Source: Planotetraspora silvatica
GTDB lineage: Bacteria > Actinomycetota > Actinomycetes > Streptosporangiales > Streptosporangiaceae
NCBI RefSeq assembly: GCF_016863315.1
Contig: NZ_BOOQ01000030.1
Span: 62,001 to 126,000 of the forward strand
DNA: 64,000 nt
Reading direction: 5' to 3'
A model generated the notes under the pieces. That model worked only from the letters and a program-made list of their open reading frames with translations, was not told the origin of the DNA and did no database searches. This document shows, piece by piece, positions 54,626 through 62,379 of this stretch. The position numbers and the translations under genes were made by a program. How positions within the stretch are numbered: position 1 is the first letter of the stretch; every line of letters starts with the position of its first letter.

Positions 54626-55705
54626 ATGACCACGCTCTCGCCGAACGTCGACCTGGCCAGCCTCATCCGGATATATCTGGATAAGGAAGATGCTGAGGTC
54701 GACGACGTCCGGATGCAGACCATCGACCATGTTCTCGGCACGCCCTCAACGGGAGGTCTGCGCCGGATATCCGGCACCACGACCTGCGGCCGCCACTGGT
54801 CCTTCTTCGTGAAGTCCATCCACGCGGTCCGGCACTGGCCGAACATCGGCGTGATTCCCGAGGCCGACCGGGCGACGTTCGACGCCCATTTCCCCTGGAG
54901 GGTGGAGGCCGACGTCTACAACTCCCGCCGGCCGCTTCCCGAGGGGCTGCGACTGCCGCGCCTGTACTTCGTGGACGACCTGGGTGACGACCGCCTCGAC
55001 CTGTGGCTGGAGGACGTCCAGGCCGCGCCCGTCGAATGGGACCTGACCCGGTACGCGGCGGCGGCCAGGGCGCTGGGAAGGCTGGCCGCCCAGCGGCCGG
55101 CCGATGGCCCCGGCGCCGAGCCGGGGCTGCGGATGTACGTCCAGAACAGGGTCATGAACGGTGTCCTGCCCGCGTTGCGCGAGCCTTCGCTCTGGCGGCA
55201 CCCGCTCGTCGCACCGTACGCCGACGGCCTGCTGCGGATGGATCTCGACATCCTGGGTCACCGGATCCCCGCGATGCTCGACGCGGTCGATCGCCTGCCG
55301 CACACCATGGCGCACGGCGACGCCAGTCCGCAGAACCTGCTCGTGCCCGCCGACGCCCCGGACCAGTTCGTCGCCATCGACTGGGGCTGGCAGACCCCCG
55401 TTCCCGTCGGGTTCGACCTCGGCCAGTTGCTCGTCGGTCTCGCCCATCAAGGCGCGATCGAGCCCGGCGAACTGCCCGCCATCCATCGGGCGATCCAGGC
55501 CTCCTACGCACGCGGCCTCGCCGACGAGGGGATGGCGGACGACCACCTGGCGGCCGGCTACGTCACCACCATGGTGCTCCGCAGCGCGTTCACCGCCATC
55601 CCCGTCGAACGGCTCGGCGACCCGGTCACGCCGCGGTCGCACGAGCTCTTCCGCAAGCGCGTCGGCCTGGCCCGATTCCTCGCGGACCTGGGTCTCGCAC
55701 TGTGA
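54626..55705 (+). CDS. Aminoglycoside-phosphotransferase-fold kinase
   Basis: The protein is 359 residues from ATG 54626. Kinase-like APH fold: catalytic loop HGDASPQNLL with Asp232 and Asn237, and metal-binding Asp252 in VAIDWGW; the equivalent of the nucleotide-binding region is RISGTTTCGRHWSFFVKSIH with the Lys in FVK. FDLGQLLVGL follows the Asp-Trp-Gly motif as usual. Members phosphorylate small molecules such as antibiotics, sugars or choline; the substrate is not deducible. An amidohydrolase remnant follows 45 bases downstream on the same strand, so an operon once existed. Confidence 0.88.
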   Translation: MTTLSPNVDLASLIRIYLDKEDAEVDDVRMQTIDHVLGTPSTGGLRRISGTTTCGRHWSFFVKSIHAVRHWPNIGVIPEADRATFDAHFPWRVEADVYNSRRPLPEGLRLPRLYFVDDLGDDRLDLWLEDVQAAPVEWDLTRYAAAARALGRLAAQRPADGPGAEPGLRMYVQNRVMNGVLPALREPSLWRHPLVAPYADGLLRMDLDILGHRIPAMLDAVDRLPHTMAHGDASPQNLLVPADAPDQFVAIDWGWQTPVPVGFDLGQLLVGLAHQGAIEPGELPAIHRAIQASYARGLADEGMADDHLAAGYVTTMVLRSAFTAIPVERLGDPVTPRSHELFRKRVGLARFLADLGLAL

Positions 55706-55750
55706 CCCGACACGAAGTCAGACCGGCCACCCACAGAAGAGGACGACCCG

Positions 55751-56080
55751 ATGAAGGCCATCCGAGCGGCTCGTCTGTTCGACGGCGACCAGGCATTTCC
55801 CGGCGGGGATCCCATCGTGGTCGTCGAAGGGGGCCGCATCGTGTCCGTACGGCATGGCGGCGCCGTCCCGTCCGGCGCGGACCTGGTCGATCTCGGCGAC
55901 GTGACGCTGCTCCCCGGGCTGATCGACGCCCACGTGCATCTCGCCTTCGACGCCGGTTCGGACCCGGTAGGGAGCCTCGCCGTCCGCGACTCGGGCAGCG
56001 GTCCGCGCCCACGCCGAACGCGGAGTCGACGTCATCAAGATCAGCCGCACCACCGGGTCGTTGAGGACGCCGCCGTGACG
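55751..56080 (+). pseudogene. Internally deleted amidohydrolase
   Basis: ATG 55751 follows GAGGA. The first 75 codons are a good amidohydrolase (imidazolonepropionase/dipeptidase-like) N-terminus: KAIRAARLFDGDQAFPGGDP, and the metal-site strand LLPGLIDAHVHLAFDAG. Immediately after DPVGSLAVRD another frame carries AVRAHAERGVDVIKI, normally some 80 residues further on in the family, and stops at 56080. So an internal deletion with frameshift has occurred and the C-terminal two thirds are absent. Only two metal-binding His remain. Confidence 0.65.
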
Positions 56081-56120
56081 CTTCGTGCGGTGCGGGAGCC
56101 TCTCGCCGGCGCGAGGGCCG

Positions 56121-57113
56121 CTACCTGCGCAGGAGCAACATGGCCGCGTCGTCGTCCAGAGGGCCGCCGACATGGTGCAGCAGATCGGCCCGGAGGACCT
56201 CCAGCCCCGCCTGCGGATCCTCGCACTGGAGGAGGCACATCCGTTCGCCGAGTGGGTAGAAGGCGCCGCGGCCGTCGCGCGCCTCGATCACGCCGTCGGT
56301 GTAGAAGAGGATCTGGTCGCCGTCGGCGAAGGGGACCTGGTACGGCTTGGGCCTGGTGTGCCCGAATGAGGTCAGCCCGAGGGGCACGGCCTCCTCGGGA
56401 GGCTCGGCCGAGTGGACCGTGCCGTCGCCGCGGAGGATGAGAGGGGAGGGGTGGCCCCAGTTGAGGAGGGAGATCGTGTCGTCGTCGCGGACTTCGGCGA
56501 GTATGGCGGTGACGAACTTCTCGCCGGTCAGGTGACGGACGATGCTGGTCTCCATCTGATCGGCGACGGCGGGTAACTCGTCCTTGTCGTAGACGGCTTC
56601 GCGGAACGCGCCGAGCACCCACGCCGCGGTCTCCACCGCGTCGAGCCCCTTGCCCTGGACGTCGCCGATCAGCAGCCGCACACCTTGAGGCGTGGTGGCC
56701 ACCTCGTACAGATCTCCGCCGATCTGCGCCTCCGCCGCGGCGGAGGTATAGGAGAGGGCGACGCGCATGTTCCCGGCCTGACGAGGAACAGGGCGCAGCA
56801 GGACTCGCTGGGCGGCTTCGGCGACGAGACGGACGTTGGCGAGCTCTCGTTCACGCCCGATCCGCAGGTGGCTCGCCAGCATGCTCGCCCCGGTGATGGC
56901 GATGATCGTGGTGAGGGTGACGTAGTTCTGCGTTCTGCCGAGCAGGTGGTTGTAGGCCGCGAGCGGAAGTGAGAGCGCGAGCGCCACCACGCCGACCAGG
57001 GCGGTGCGCCGTACGCTCCCGGAGACCGAGGCGAACGTCGGGCCCAGCGTGAGCAGGGACAGGAAGCCGAGAGTAGGGCCGTTGAGTAGGTCGATCAGCG
57101 CCACCACGGCCAT
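56121..57113 (-). CDS. Membrane-bound PP2C-type (SpoIIE/RsbU-like) phosphatase
   Basis: The protein is 330 residues from ATG 57113; hydrophobic, family-like codons continue about 15 residues upstream but contain no start codon. Three or four N-terminal transmembrane helices (about 1-80) are followed by a SpoIIE phosphatase domain: SYTSAAAEAQIGGDLYEVAT, LLIGDVQGKGLDAVETAAWV, TAILAEVRDDDTISLLNWGH, ILFYTDGVIEARDGRGAFYP and the last metal Asp in PLDDDAAMLLL. Such proteins dephosphorylate anti-anti-sigma factors and release stress sigma factors. No sigma-factor or anti-sigma gene is adjacent. Confidence 0.9.
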   Translation of the reverse strand: MAVVALIDLLNGPTLGFLSLLTLGPTFASVSGSVRRTALVGVVALALSLPLAAYNHLLGRTQNYVTLTTIIAITGASMLASHLRIGRERELANVRLVAEAAQRVLLRPVPRQAGNMRVALSYTSAAAEAQIGGDLYEVATTPQGVRLLIGDVQGKGLDAVETAAWVLGAFREAVYDKDELPAVADQMETSIVRHLTGEKFVTAILAEVRDDDTISLLNWGHPSPLILRGDGTVHSAEPPEEAVPLGLTSFGHTRPKPYQVPFADGDQILFYTDGVIEARDGRGAFYPLGERMCLLQCEDPQAGLEVLRADLLHHVGGPLDDDAAMLLLRR

Positions 57114-57549
57114 GACGGCGAACGGCAGCGACCAGAGCAGCTTCTGCGAATTGATCGGCAGTGGCGCCAGAGCCCCTCTCCGCCTCGACTGACTGAACTC
57201 TTGGCCACTAAAGCACAGCGGACGGTGACGTAGGGGCCACTTCGGTCACGAGCCCAGCCCCGATGGCCTGCATCTATCTCATCAAAAGCCGTTCGAGATG
57301 ATTTTGTCGTGATCCGTACCTTTCGGTCGGCGGTCCTTACTCGTCGAATCATCGAATGCGGAAATCGAGCTCCGAACGGGGCACGTCTACGCGGCGTCCG
57401 GCCCACCCTGCGTCCGGGGGCTCGCCGCGACGGGGATTCCTGGGGCGCAGGTGCGGCCCCCGCCTGGGGGCACGGGGGAGCGCGCCTATCAGTGATCCCG
57501 GTGACTCTGCGATTATCACTGAATGGGATCACCAACAGGAGGAGCACGG
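57114..57549. other. Divergent promoter gap, no gene seen
   Basis: The 436 bases between the phosphatase and the AI-2E-family gene contain only short non-conserved frames. A less GC-rich patch about 57270-57365 (with ATTTTGTCGTGATCC and nearby) is the most promoter-like part. Confidence 0.5.
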
Positions 57550-58707
57550 ATGCCTCTCGTGCCGGACGCCGAAGACGGCGGAGCACTGCGTCGAGTGAGT
57601 GTCACGGCCGGTCGGCTGCTCGTGGTGATCGCGCTGCTCGCGGTGATCCTCTGGGTGATCTCCGTGATCCAGACGGTGGCCATATCCGTGGTCTTCGCGA
57701 TCTTCATCTCGGCGTTGCTGCTCCCTCCGGCTCGCTGGCTCAGGGCGCGTGGCCTCAACCGCGCGCTGTCCACCACCGCCGTGAGTTTCGGCGGCCTCGT
57801 GTTCGTCGCCGGTCTGTTCGCGCTGCTCGTGCCGCCCACTGTGAGCGGTCTGTCCGAGCTCAGTGAAAGCGTCGACAAGGCGACCGCCAATCTGCAGTCC
57901 CTCGCCGCCTCCTTCGGCCTGGACGAGGCCAAGCTCGCCGACCTGGTCACGCAGGCCCGCGAGTACATCAGCCATCAGAGCGGGCAGATCGCCTCCGGAG
58001 CCCTCGCCGGGGCGCGGACGGTCGGTGAGATCGTCGTCGGCGCGGTGCTGGCGTTCATCCTGGCCATCTACCTGGTCCACGGCGCCGACCGGCTGGCCAC
58101 CTGGGTCACCGACCTGACCCCGAAGCATCGGGAGCCCATTCTCGCCACGGGCCGGGTGGTGTTCGACGTCGTCGGCCGTTACATCCGCGGTGTGGCGATC
58201 GTGGGCTTCGTCGACGCGTTCTTCATCGGCAGCGCCTTGTGGATCCTGGGTGTGCCGATCGCGCTGCCGCTGGCCGTGCTCACCTTCGTCGGGGCCTTCC
58301 TCCCCGTCATCGGCGCGTTCCTGGCCGGGCTGCTCGCGGCGGTGGTCGCGTTCGTGGCCAAGGGCTGGCTGGTGGCGGTTATCGTGATCGCCGTCACCGT
58401 TCTGGTCCAGCAGCTCGAGGGGCACGTGCTGGCGCCCCAGATCTACGGCAGGGCGCTCGAACTGCCCGGAGCGGTCATCCTCGTCGTCATCGCCGTGGGC
58501 GGCGTCGTCGCCGGCATCATCGGCGCGTTCCTTGCCGCGCCCGTGGCCTCCGTCATCGTGGCCCTCATCCGAGCGAGACATGCCGCCGCGGTCCCGCCGC
58601 AACCGCCCGCGGCCCCACCGCCACCGCCAGGTGCTCCACCACAGCCGCCGGAGCCCGCACCGCAACCGTCCGCGGCTCCAGGTCCGGCGCGGCCGGCGAC
58701 GTCCTGA
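57550..58707 (+). CDS. AI-2E family transporter (PF01594)
   Basis: ATG 57550 has AGGAGGA eight bases upstream, so it is preferred to the ATG at 57523. The protein is 385 residues with seven or eight helices. Family blocks: VAISVVFAIFISALLLPPA, FGGLVFVAGLFALLVPPTV, a central amphipathic segment, then VLTFVGAFLPVIGAFLAGLL and VQQLEGHVLAPQIYGRALEL, the conserved E-x-H-x-L-x-P-x-I-x-G-x-x-x-x-L-P motif. The C-terminal 50 residues are an unusual Pro/Ala-rich tail. Members export small molecules or exchange ions; the AI-2 name does not imply autoinducer transport here. Confidence 0.93.
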   Translation: MPLVPDAEDGGALRRVSVTAGRLLVVIALLAVILWVISVIQTVAISVVFAIFISALLLPPARWLRARGLNRALSTTAVSFGGLVFVAGLFALLVPPTVSGLSELSESVDKATANLQSLAASFGLDEAKLADLVTQAREYISHQSGQIASGALAGARTVGEIVVGAVLAFILAIYLVHGADRLATWVTDLTPKHREPILATGRVVFDVVGRYIRGVAIVGFVDAFFIGSALWILGVPIALPLAVLTFVGAFLPVIGAFLAGLLAAVVAFVAKGWLVAVIVIAVTVLVQQLEGHVLAPQIYGRALELPGAVILVVIAVGGVVAGIIGAFLAAPVASVIVALIRARHAAAVPPQPPAAPPPPPGAPPQPPEPAPQPSAAPGPARPATS

Positions 58708-58756
58708 CCGCACCGGCTGTTCCAGCGAGCGTGCGCCGAGCATCACGGTGAAGCCT

Positions 58757-58789
58757 GGTCCCCGCCTCGCGACGAGCGAGGCGGGGACC
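58757..58789. terminator. Bidirectional terminator between convergent genes
   Basis: GGTCCCCGCCTCGC and GCGAGGCGGGGACC form a perfect 14-bp stem with a 5-nt loop, between the AI-2E-family gene and the convergent hydrolase gene. Confidence 0.9.
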
Positions 58790-58826
58790 TTGGTCTCTCG
58801 GCCGGCTGTCCCTCAGTCGGTGTCTC

Positions 58827-60869
58827 TCAGCCGGCGTGCTGCGCCGTGCAGGGACGGCCGCCGCAGACGTCGACCACCACGCCGTATTTCAGGAAGTCCG
58901 CCTTCTGACGGCGGGCCGTCGCGTCCGCACGCGGGTCCTCATGGGAGTCGGTGCCGTACTGCTCGCCCAGCGGAGGCGTGTTGGTCACCGGGGGAGCGGG
59001 CGTGCCGCTGTCCCAGACGACCATCGCCGACCCCTGGTACGGCCGGCCCGGCAGCGCCGGGATGCCCCAGTAGGGGGCGACGTCGGGGTTGCGGCCCGCC
59101 GCGATCGCGGGCCGGTGGATGCGGGCGCCGATCGTCCGCGCCTCGACCTCGGCGGTGACCGTCGACACCTGGTGGTCACCGAACGCCACGTGCATCAGGA
59201 TGCGGTGACGCGGTGAGCCGGGGAGCGGGTCGTCGCCCAGATGCTGGGCGTACCCGTCGGTCTCGGCCCGGTCCCACAGGATCTGGATCAGCCCGAAGCA
59301 GAGCTGCTGGTCCAGCTTGTCGGGGTAGTAGCCGTCCATGACCTGCTGGAAGGGCTGGAAGTCGACGCTCCGGTTGAGCAAGGTGCTGTAGTTCATCCCG
59401 GAGACCCCGAGCACGCCCCTGCTCACATCCGGCGACACCGCGACCAGCGCGCCGCCCGCGATGGAGCCCTGGCTGTTGCCGTCGTAGGCCAGGTCCGCAT
59501 GCCGGTCGATCAGCGGGCGTCCCCTGTCGTCCTGGAACGCCTCGTCGGCGGCGAGCCCGTCCTTGGTGATCATCATGCGGCCGAGGAACACGAAGTTCAC
59601 CAGGCTCTGCTGAAGCCGATCAGCCACGGTGTCGAAGCGGGAGAAGTCGGCGAACACCCCACTGACGTTCGGGATGTCCTCATCGGCCATGCCGATCCAT
59701 TTGGTGGCGCAGAACAGGAAGTCGTGCTCGCCCGCCATGGCCCTGACATTCGAGGCCCGGACCTCCGTCGCCTTGCCGAGCAGGCCGTGCCCGTACAGGG
59801 AGGGGCGCGCGGGCCTGCTGAACGCGGCACGCGGGATCTCGCACTGGAACTGGGCGCGCAGGTCGTCACCGAGCGGCTTCGGCCTGCCGGAGGCGTCGCG
59901 GTTCAGCACGGATCCGGGCGGGCCGCCCGCCTTGTTGAGGAAGTTGGGCACGAGGAACTCGCCCGTGACCTCGCGGGCGATGTTCGCGTCCTGCTGGGGG
60001 GTGAAGTCGGTGACGGTCGTGACGGTGAACTTCGGCGACCGGCCGCGCAACTGGCCGAGTGCCTGATCCCGCATCCGCAGCACGGGTCCGGCGAGCCCCT
60101 GCTCGCTGGCGACGGTGAAGTCCCAGGCCAGGTAGAGATTCTTGGTGCTCACCCCCGCGCGGGCGACGTCGTGGAGAGTCCGCCGGAGCGCGGACTGCCG
60201 CCCGGCCAGCGGGTCCTTCGCGGGGAGCGTCCTCCCGGCGAGGCGGGTGAACGTCCCGGGGGCGGCGATCCGGGATCCGGAGGCGTTCTTGAGGTCCCTG
60301 AGGACGACGGCGTAGCGGTGGCCCTCACGGAAGTTCTTCGCAGGGCGGATGATCAGGGCCTGCCGCGCCGGGTCGGTCGCGTTGGCGTCGAGTTCCGCCC
60401 AGTACGGCCAGCGCTCGCCCGTCCGGGTGTCCACGATGACGATCGGGGCGTCCCGCTTCAGGGACCTCGCGACGTCCGTCACCGGAGCGGCGCCGGTCGC
60501 GCCGAGATCGAGGCCGGGAACATGGGCGAGCAGCATCGAGCCCGGTGAGAACCCGTCGGAGAGGTTCCACGCCGCCGGGTCGATGCCCTTGCCCGCGACG
60601 TTCTTGGGCGTCATCGCGCTGGTGAGGTCGAGGCGGAGCCCGGTCGGCGTGTGGGCGCTCGTCGTGAACCAGTCGTTGGGGAAGGGGAGCAGGCAGTCGG
60701 TCCCGGCGATGGGATCGCATCCGGAGCCGGGCGGAGACGTGGACGGGGTGGATCCGGCCGAGGCGGTGGGCGTGGCCGAGGCGGTGGGCGCGGCCAGCGC
60801 GGGCGCCGCCGAGCCCGCGATCACCGATGCTGTCAGGGTCAAGATGGAGAACGCTCGATGTAAGCGCAC
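58827..60869 (-). CDS. Secreted alpha/beta hydrolase (lipase/esterase-like)
   Basis: GTG 60869 is preceded by GGGAGGG and begins a signal peptide (RLHRAFSILTLTASVIAG, cleavage after APALA). The protein is 680 residues. After a Ser/Thr/Pro linker comes PPGSGCDPIAGTDCLLPFPN, a region related to bacterial virulence-factor lipases, with a central hydrolase core: SLYGHGLLGKATEV (oxyanion region), nucleophile elbow YDGNSQGSIAGG with Ser in G-N-S-Q-G, and a late HVAFGDHQVST that may supply the catalytic His. Paired cysteines and export suggest an extracellular lipase or esterase. Divergent from the GH25 gene with the 53-bp repeat array between. Confidence 0.85.
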   Translation of the reverse strand: MRLHRAFSILTLTASVIAGSAAPALAAPTASATPTASAGSTPSTSPPGSGCDPIAGTDCLLPFPNDWFTTSAHTPTGLRLDLTSAMTPKNVAGKGIDPAAWNLSDGFSPGSMLLAHVPGLDLGATGAAPVTDVARSLKRDAPIVIVDTRTGERWPYWAELDANATDPARQALIIRPAKNFREGHRYAVVLRDLKNASGSRIAAPGTFTRLAGRTLPAKDPLAGRQSALRRTLHDVARAGVSTKNLYLAWDFTVASEQGLAGPVLRMRDQALGQLRGRSPKFTVTTVTDFTPQQDANIAREVTGEFLVPNFLNKAGGPPGSVLNRDASGRPKPLGDDLRAQFQCEIPRAAFSRPARPSLYGHGLLGKATEVRASNVRAMAGEHDFLFCATKWIGMADEDIPNVSGVFADFSRFDTVADRLQQSLVNFVFLGRMMITKDGLAADEAFQDDRGRPLIDRHADLAYDGNSQGSIAGGALVAVSPDVSRGVLGVSGMNYSTLLNRSVDFQPFQQVMDGYYPDKLDQQLCFGLIQILWDRAETDGYAQHLGDDPLPGSPRHRILMHVAFGDHQVSTVTAEVEARTIGARIHRPAIAAGRNPDVAPYWGIPALPGRPYQGSAMVVWDSGTPAPPVTNTPPLGEQYGTDSHEDPRADATARRQKADFLKYGVVVDVCGGRPCTAQHAG

Positions 60870-61006
60870 ATGCCCTCCCGGTCCGTACTTCTCCGCTGAA
60901 GGTGACACCTGCGCTGAGATCTTTCAGGGGAAATGATCAGATTGCAATGATCTATAACTAATCGACCGTTTATCCGATACCTACCGGAGGGCCGGCCATC
61001 CCCCGG

Positions 61007-61322
61007 CGTGATCATGCACACATTCGGGGAAGTGTGCGCCGACCTGGGCATTCTCGAATCGTGATCATGCGCAGGTTCGCTTCCACTCCCGCCTACCTGC
61101 GCTTTCGGGCTGCGTGATCATGCATTGACCGGGTTCGCCGCACGGCCATCGAACAACCCCCCGGTCCGGCACGCCTTTCGATGAACAAGTCACCCAAGGA
61201 CAAATGCATGATCGTGAAAGACGCTTTGCCTGGTCCACCCGCTTCTCAGCGAACCTGTGCATGATCACGCCGGATGAACGCCCAGGTCGACGGACCCTTC
61301 CTCGAATCCATGCATGATCACG
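61007..61322. repeat. Mirror-symmetric array of six 53-bp repeats
   Basis: CGTGATCATGCA or a close variant starts on the plus strand at 61007, 61060 and 61113, and on the minus strand at 61322, 61269 and 61216: exactly 53 bp apart in each arm. Similarity continues beyond the core: first and last units share ATTCG, GGAAG and CGACCTGGGC at identical offsets, and the second and fifth share CAGGTTCGCT. The third and fourth are the most diverged (61216 reads CACGATCATGCA). Fifty-three bp is close to five helical turns, so the cores lie on one face of the DNA. The array fills the divergent gap between the secreted hydrolase and the GH25 leader; no gene is seen in 60870-61507. Confidence 0.9.
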
Positions 61323-61507
61323 CCCGGCGAAAGCGCAGGGCGGAAACTGGGGAACTTTGTCCTATTTACACCCCTATGGTGCTGTGTGTACCTTTAGCCT
61401 CCACGGCACGCACAACGATGACTCCCATCGTCGTTTCCGTTGCCGGTTCGTTGGCCAGACCGTGCGTCCGGCGGGACCCGTCCCGTCAGGAGCGTACGGC
61501 CGTCGAG

Positions 61508-61634
61508 TCCGTACCTCACGGAGCCGGGGACCCACTATTCCGGGGTGAATCGGAGCGCTGACCCCCAGTCGGCCGCACCGTAGGGCACTTCCTGCCCGAA
61601 CCCGTCAGCTAACCCGGTAGGCGGCATGGAAGCA
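61508..61634 (+). ncRNA. Cyclic di-AMP (ydaO/yuaA) riboswitch
   Basis: The leader before the GH25 gene has the conserved blocks of the actinomycete ydaO-type aptamer in order: GAGCCGGGGACCCA near 61521, CCGGGGTGAATCGG at 61540-61553, a variable GC hairpin, CCGTAGGGCACTTCC near 61578, and CCCGAACCCGTCAGCTAACC then GGTAGGCGGC near 61595-61625. These elements precede Rpf, NlpC/P60 and lysozyme-like cell-wall hydrolase genes in actinomycetes and switch them off when c-di-AMP binds. Confidence 0.88.
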
Positions 61635-61647
61635 AGGAGTCAACCCC

Positions 61648-62376
61648 TTGATGCCCACCCATCGGATCTCCCCGACCTCTCTCAGACACCGGCTGAACCT
61701 CGCCGGCAGGCGACTGTGCGTCGTCGTCGCCGGTGCGACCGCGGCCGCGTCTGTCGTCACGGCCCCCCTCGTCCACGCCGTCCCGGCGCACGCCGCCGCG
61801 TTCACCTATGGGCAAGACGTCTCCGGTTACGAGGCGGACCATGACTGGAGCGCCAGCTCGGCGGAGTTCGGCATCGTCAAGGCCACCGAGGGCCTGAGCT
61901 TCCTCGATCCCGCCTTCGCCCGGCACTGGCAGGAGCTGGACAAGAAGGGCATCGTGCGCGGGGCGTACCACTACGGCCATCCCGGCAACGACCCCATCGC
62001 CGAGGCCGACTACTTCCTCTCCGTGGTGAACCAGCAGCCCGCCAAGCCCGGAGACCTGCTGGTGCTGGACCTGGAGACCACCGACGGGGAGTCGGTCGCC
62101 GACGTCAACACGTGGGCGAAGAGGTGGCTGGAGTACGTGAAGGCCAAGACCGGCGTCACCCCCATGTTCTACAGCGGCTGGGACTTCGCCGACACCTACG
62201 GCCACGGCCTGGGCGGCTATCCCTTGTGGGTGGCCTACTACGGCCGGGCCAAGGGCGACGTGACTCCGCCGGCCGACTGGAAGACCTGGACCATCCACCA
62301 GTACACCGACACCCCCATCGACCAGAACGTCTCCTCCCTGAGCCCCCAGCAGTTGCGCGCACTCGGCCGCCGCTGA
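61648..62376 (+). CDS. Secreted GH25 lysozyme
   Basis: Start is TTG 61648 (AAGGAG eight bases upstream) or the adjacent ATG 61651. The protein is 242 residues. A signal peptide with a long basic start ends near VPAHAAA. The mature part is a single GH25 muramidase domain: GQDVSGYEADHDW with Asp57, FGIVKATEGLSF, GAYHYGHPGNDP, catalytic pair LVLDLETTDG (Asp141, Glu143), and PMFYSGWDFADTY, PLWVAYYG, WTIHQYTDTPIDQNV at the end of the barrel. It hydrolyses the MurNAc-GlcNAc bond of peptidoglycan. No cell-wall-binding module is attached. Expression is governed by the c-di-AMP leader. Confidence 0.95.
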   Translation: MMPTHRISPTSLRHRLNLAGRRLCVVVAGATAAASVVTAPLVHAVPAHAAAFTYGQDVSGYEADHDWSASSAEFGIVKATEGLSFLDPAFARHWQELDKKGIVRGAYHYGHPGNDPIAEADYFLSVVNQQPAKPGDLLVLDLETTDGESVADVNTWAKRWLEYVKAKTGVTPMFYSGWDFADTYGHGLGGYPLWVAYYGRAKGDVTPPADWKTWTIHQYTDTPIDQNVSSLSPQQLRALGRR

Positions 62377-62379
62377 TCG

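Noticed and set aside
57550-58707. Quorum-sensing autoinducer-2 exporter
   Set aside because: The family name is historical; no luxS or AI-2 related gene is nearby, so a specific quorum-sensing role is not supported.
58827-60869. Polyhydroxybutyrate depolymerase assignment for the secreted hydrolase
   Set aside because: The nucleophile motif fits alpha/beta hydrolases broadly, but substrate-binding features specific to depolymerases were not seen.
61007-61322. CRISPR array
   Set aside because: Repeats are in opposite orientations in the two halves, only a 12-bp core is well conserved, and no cas gene is present.
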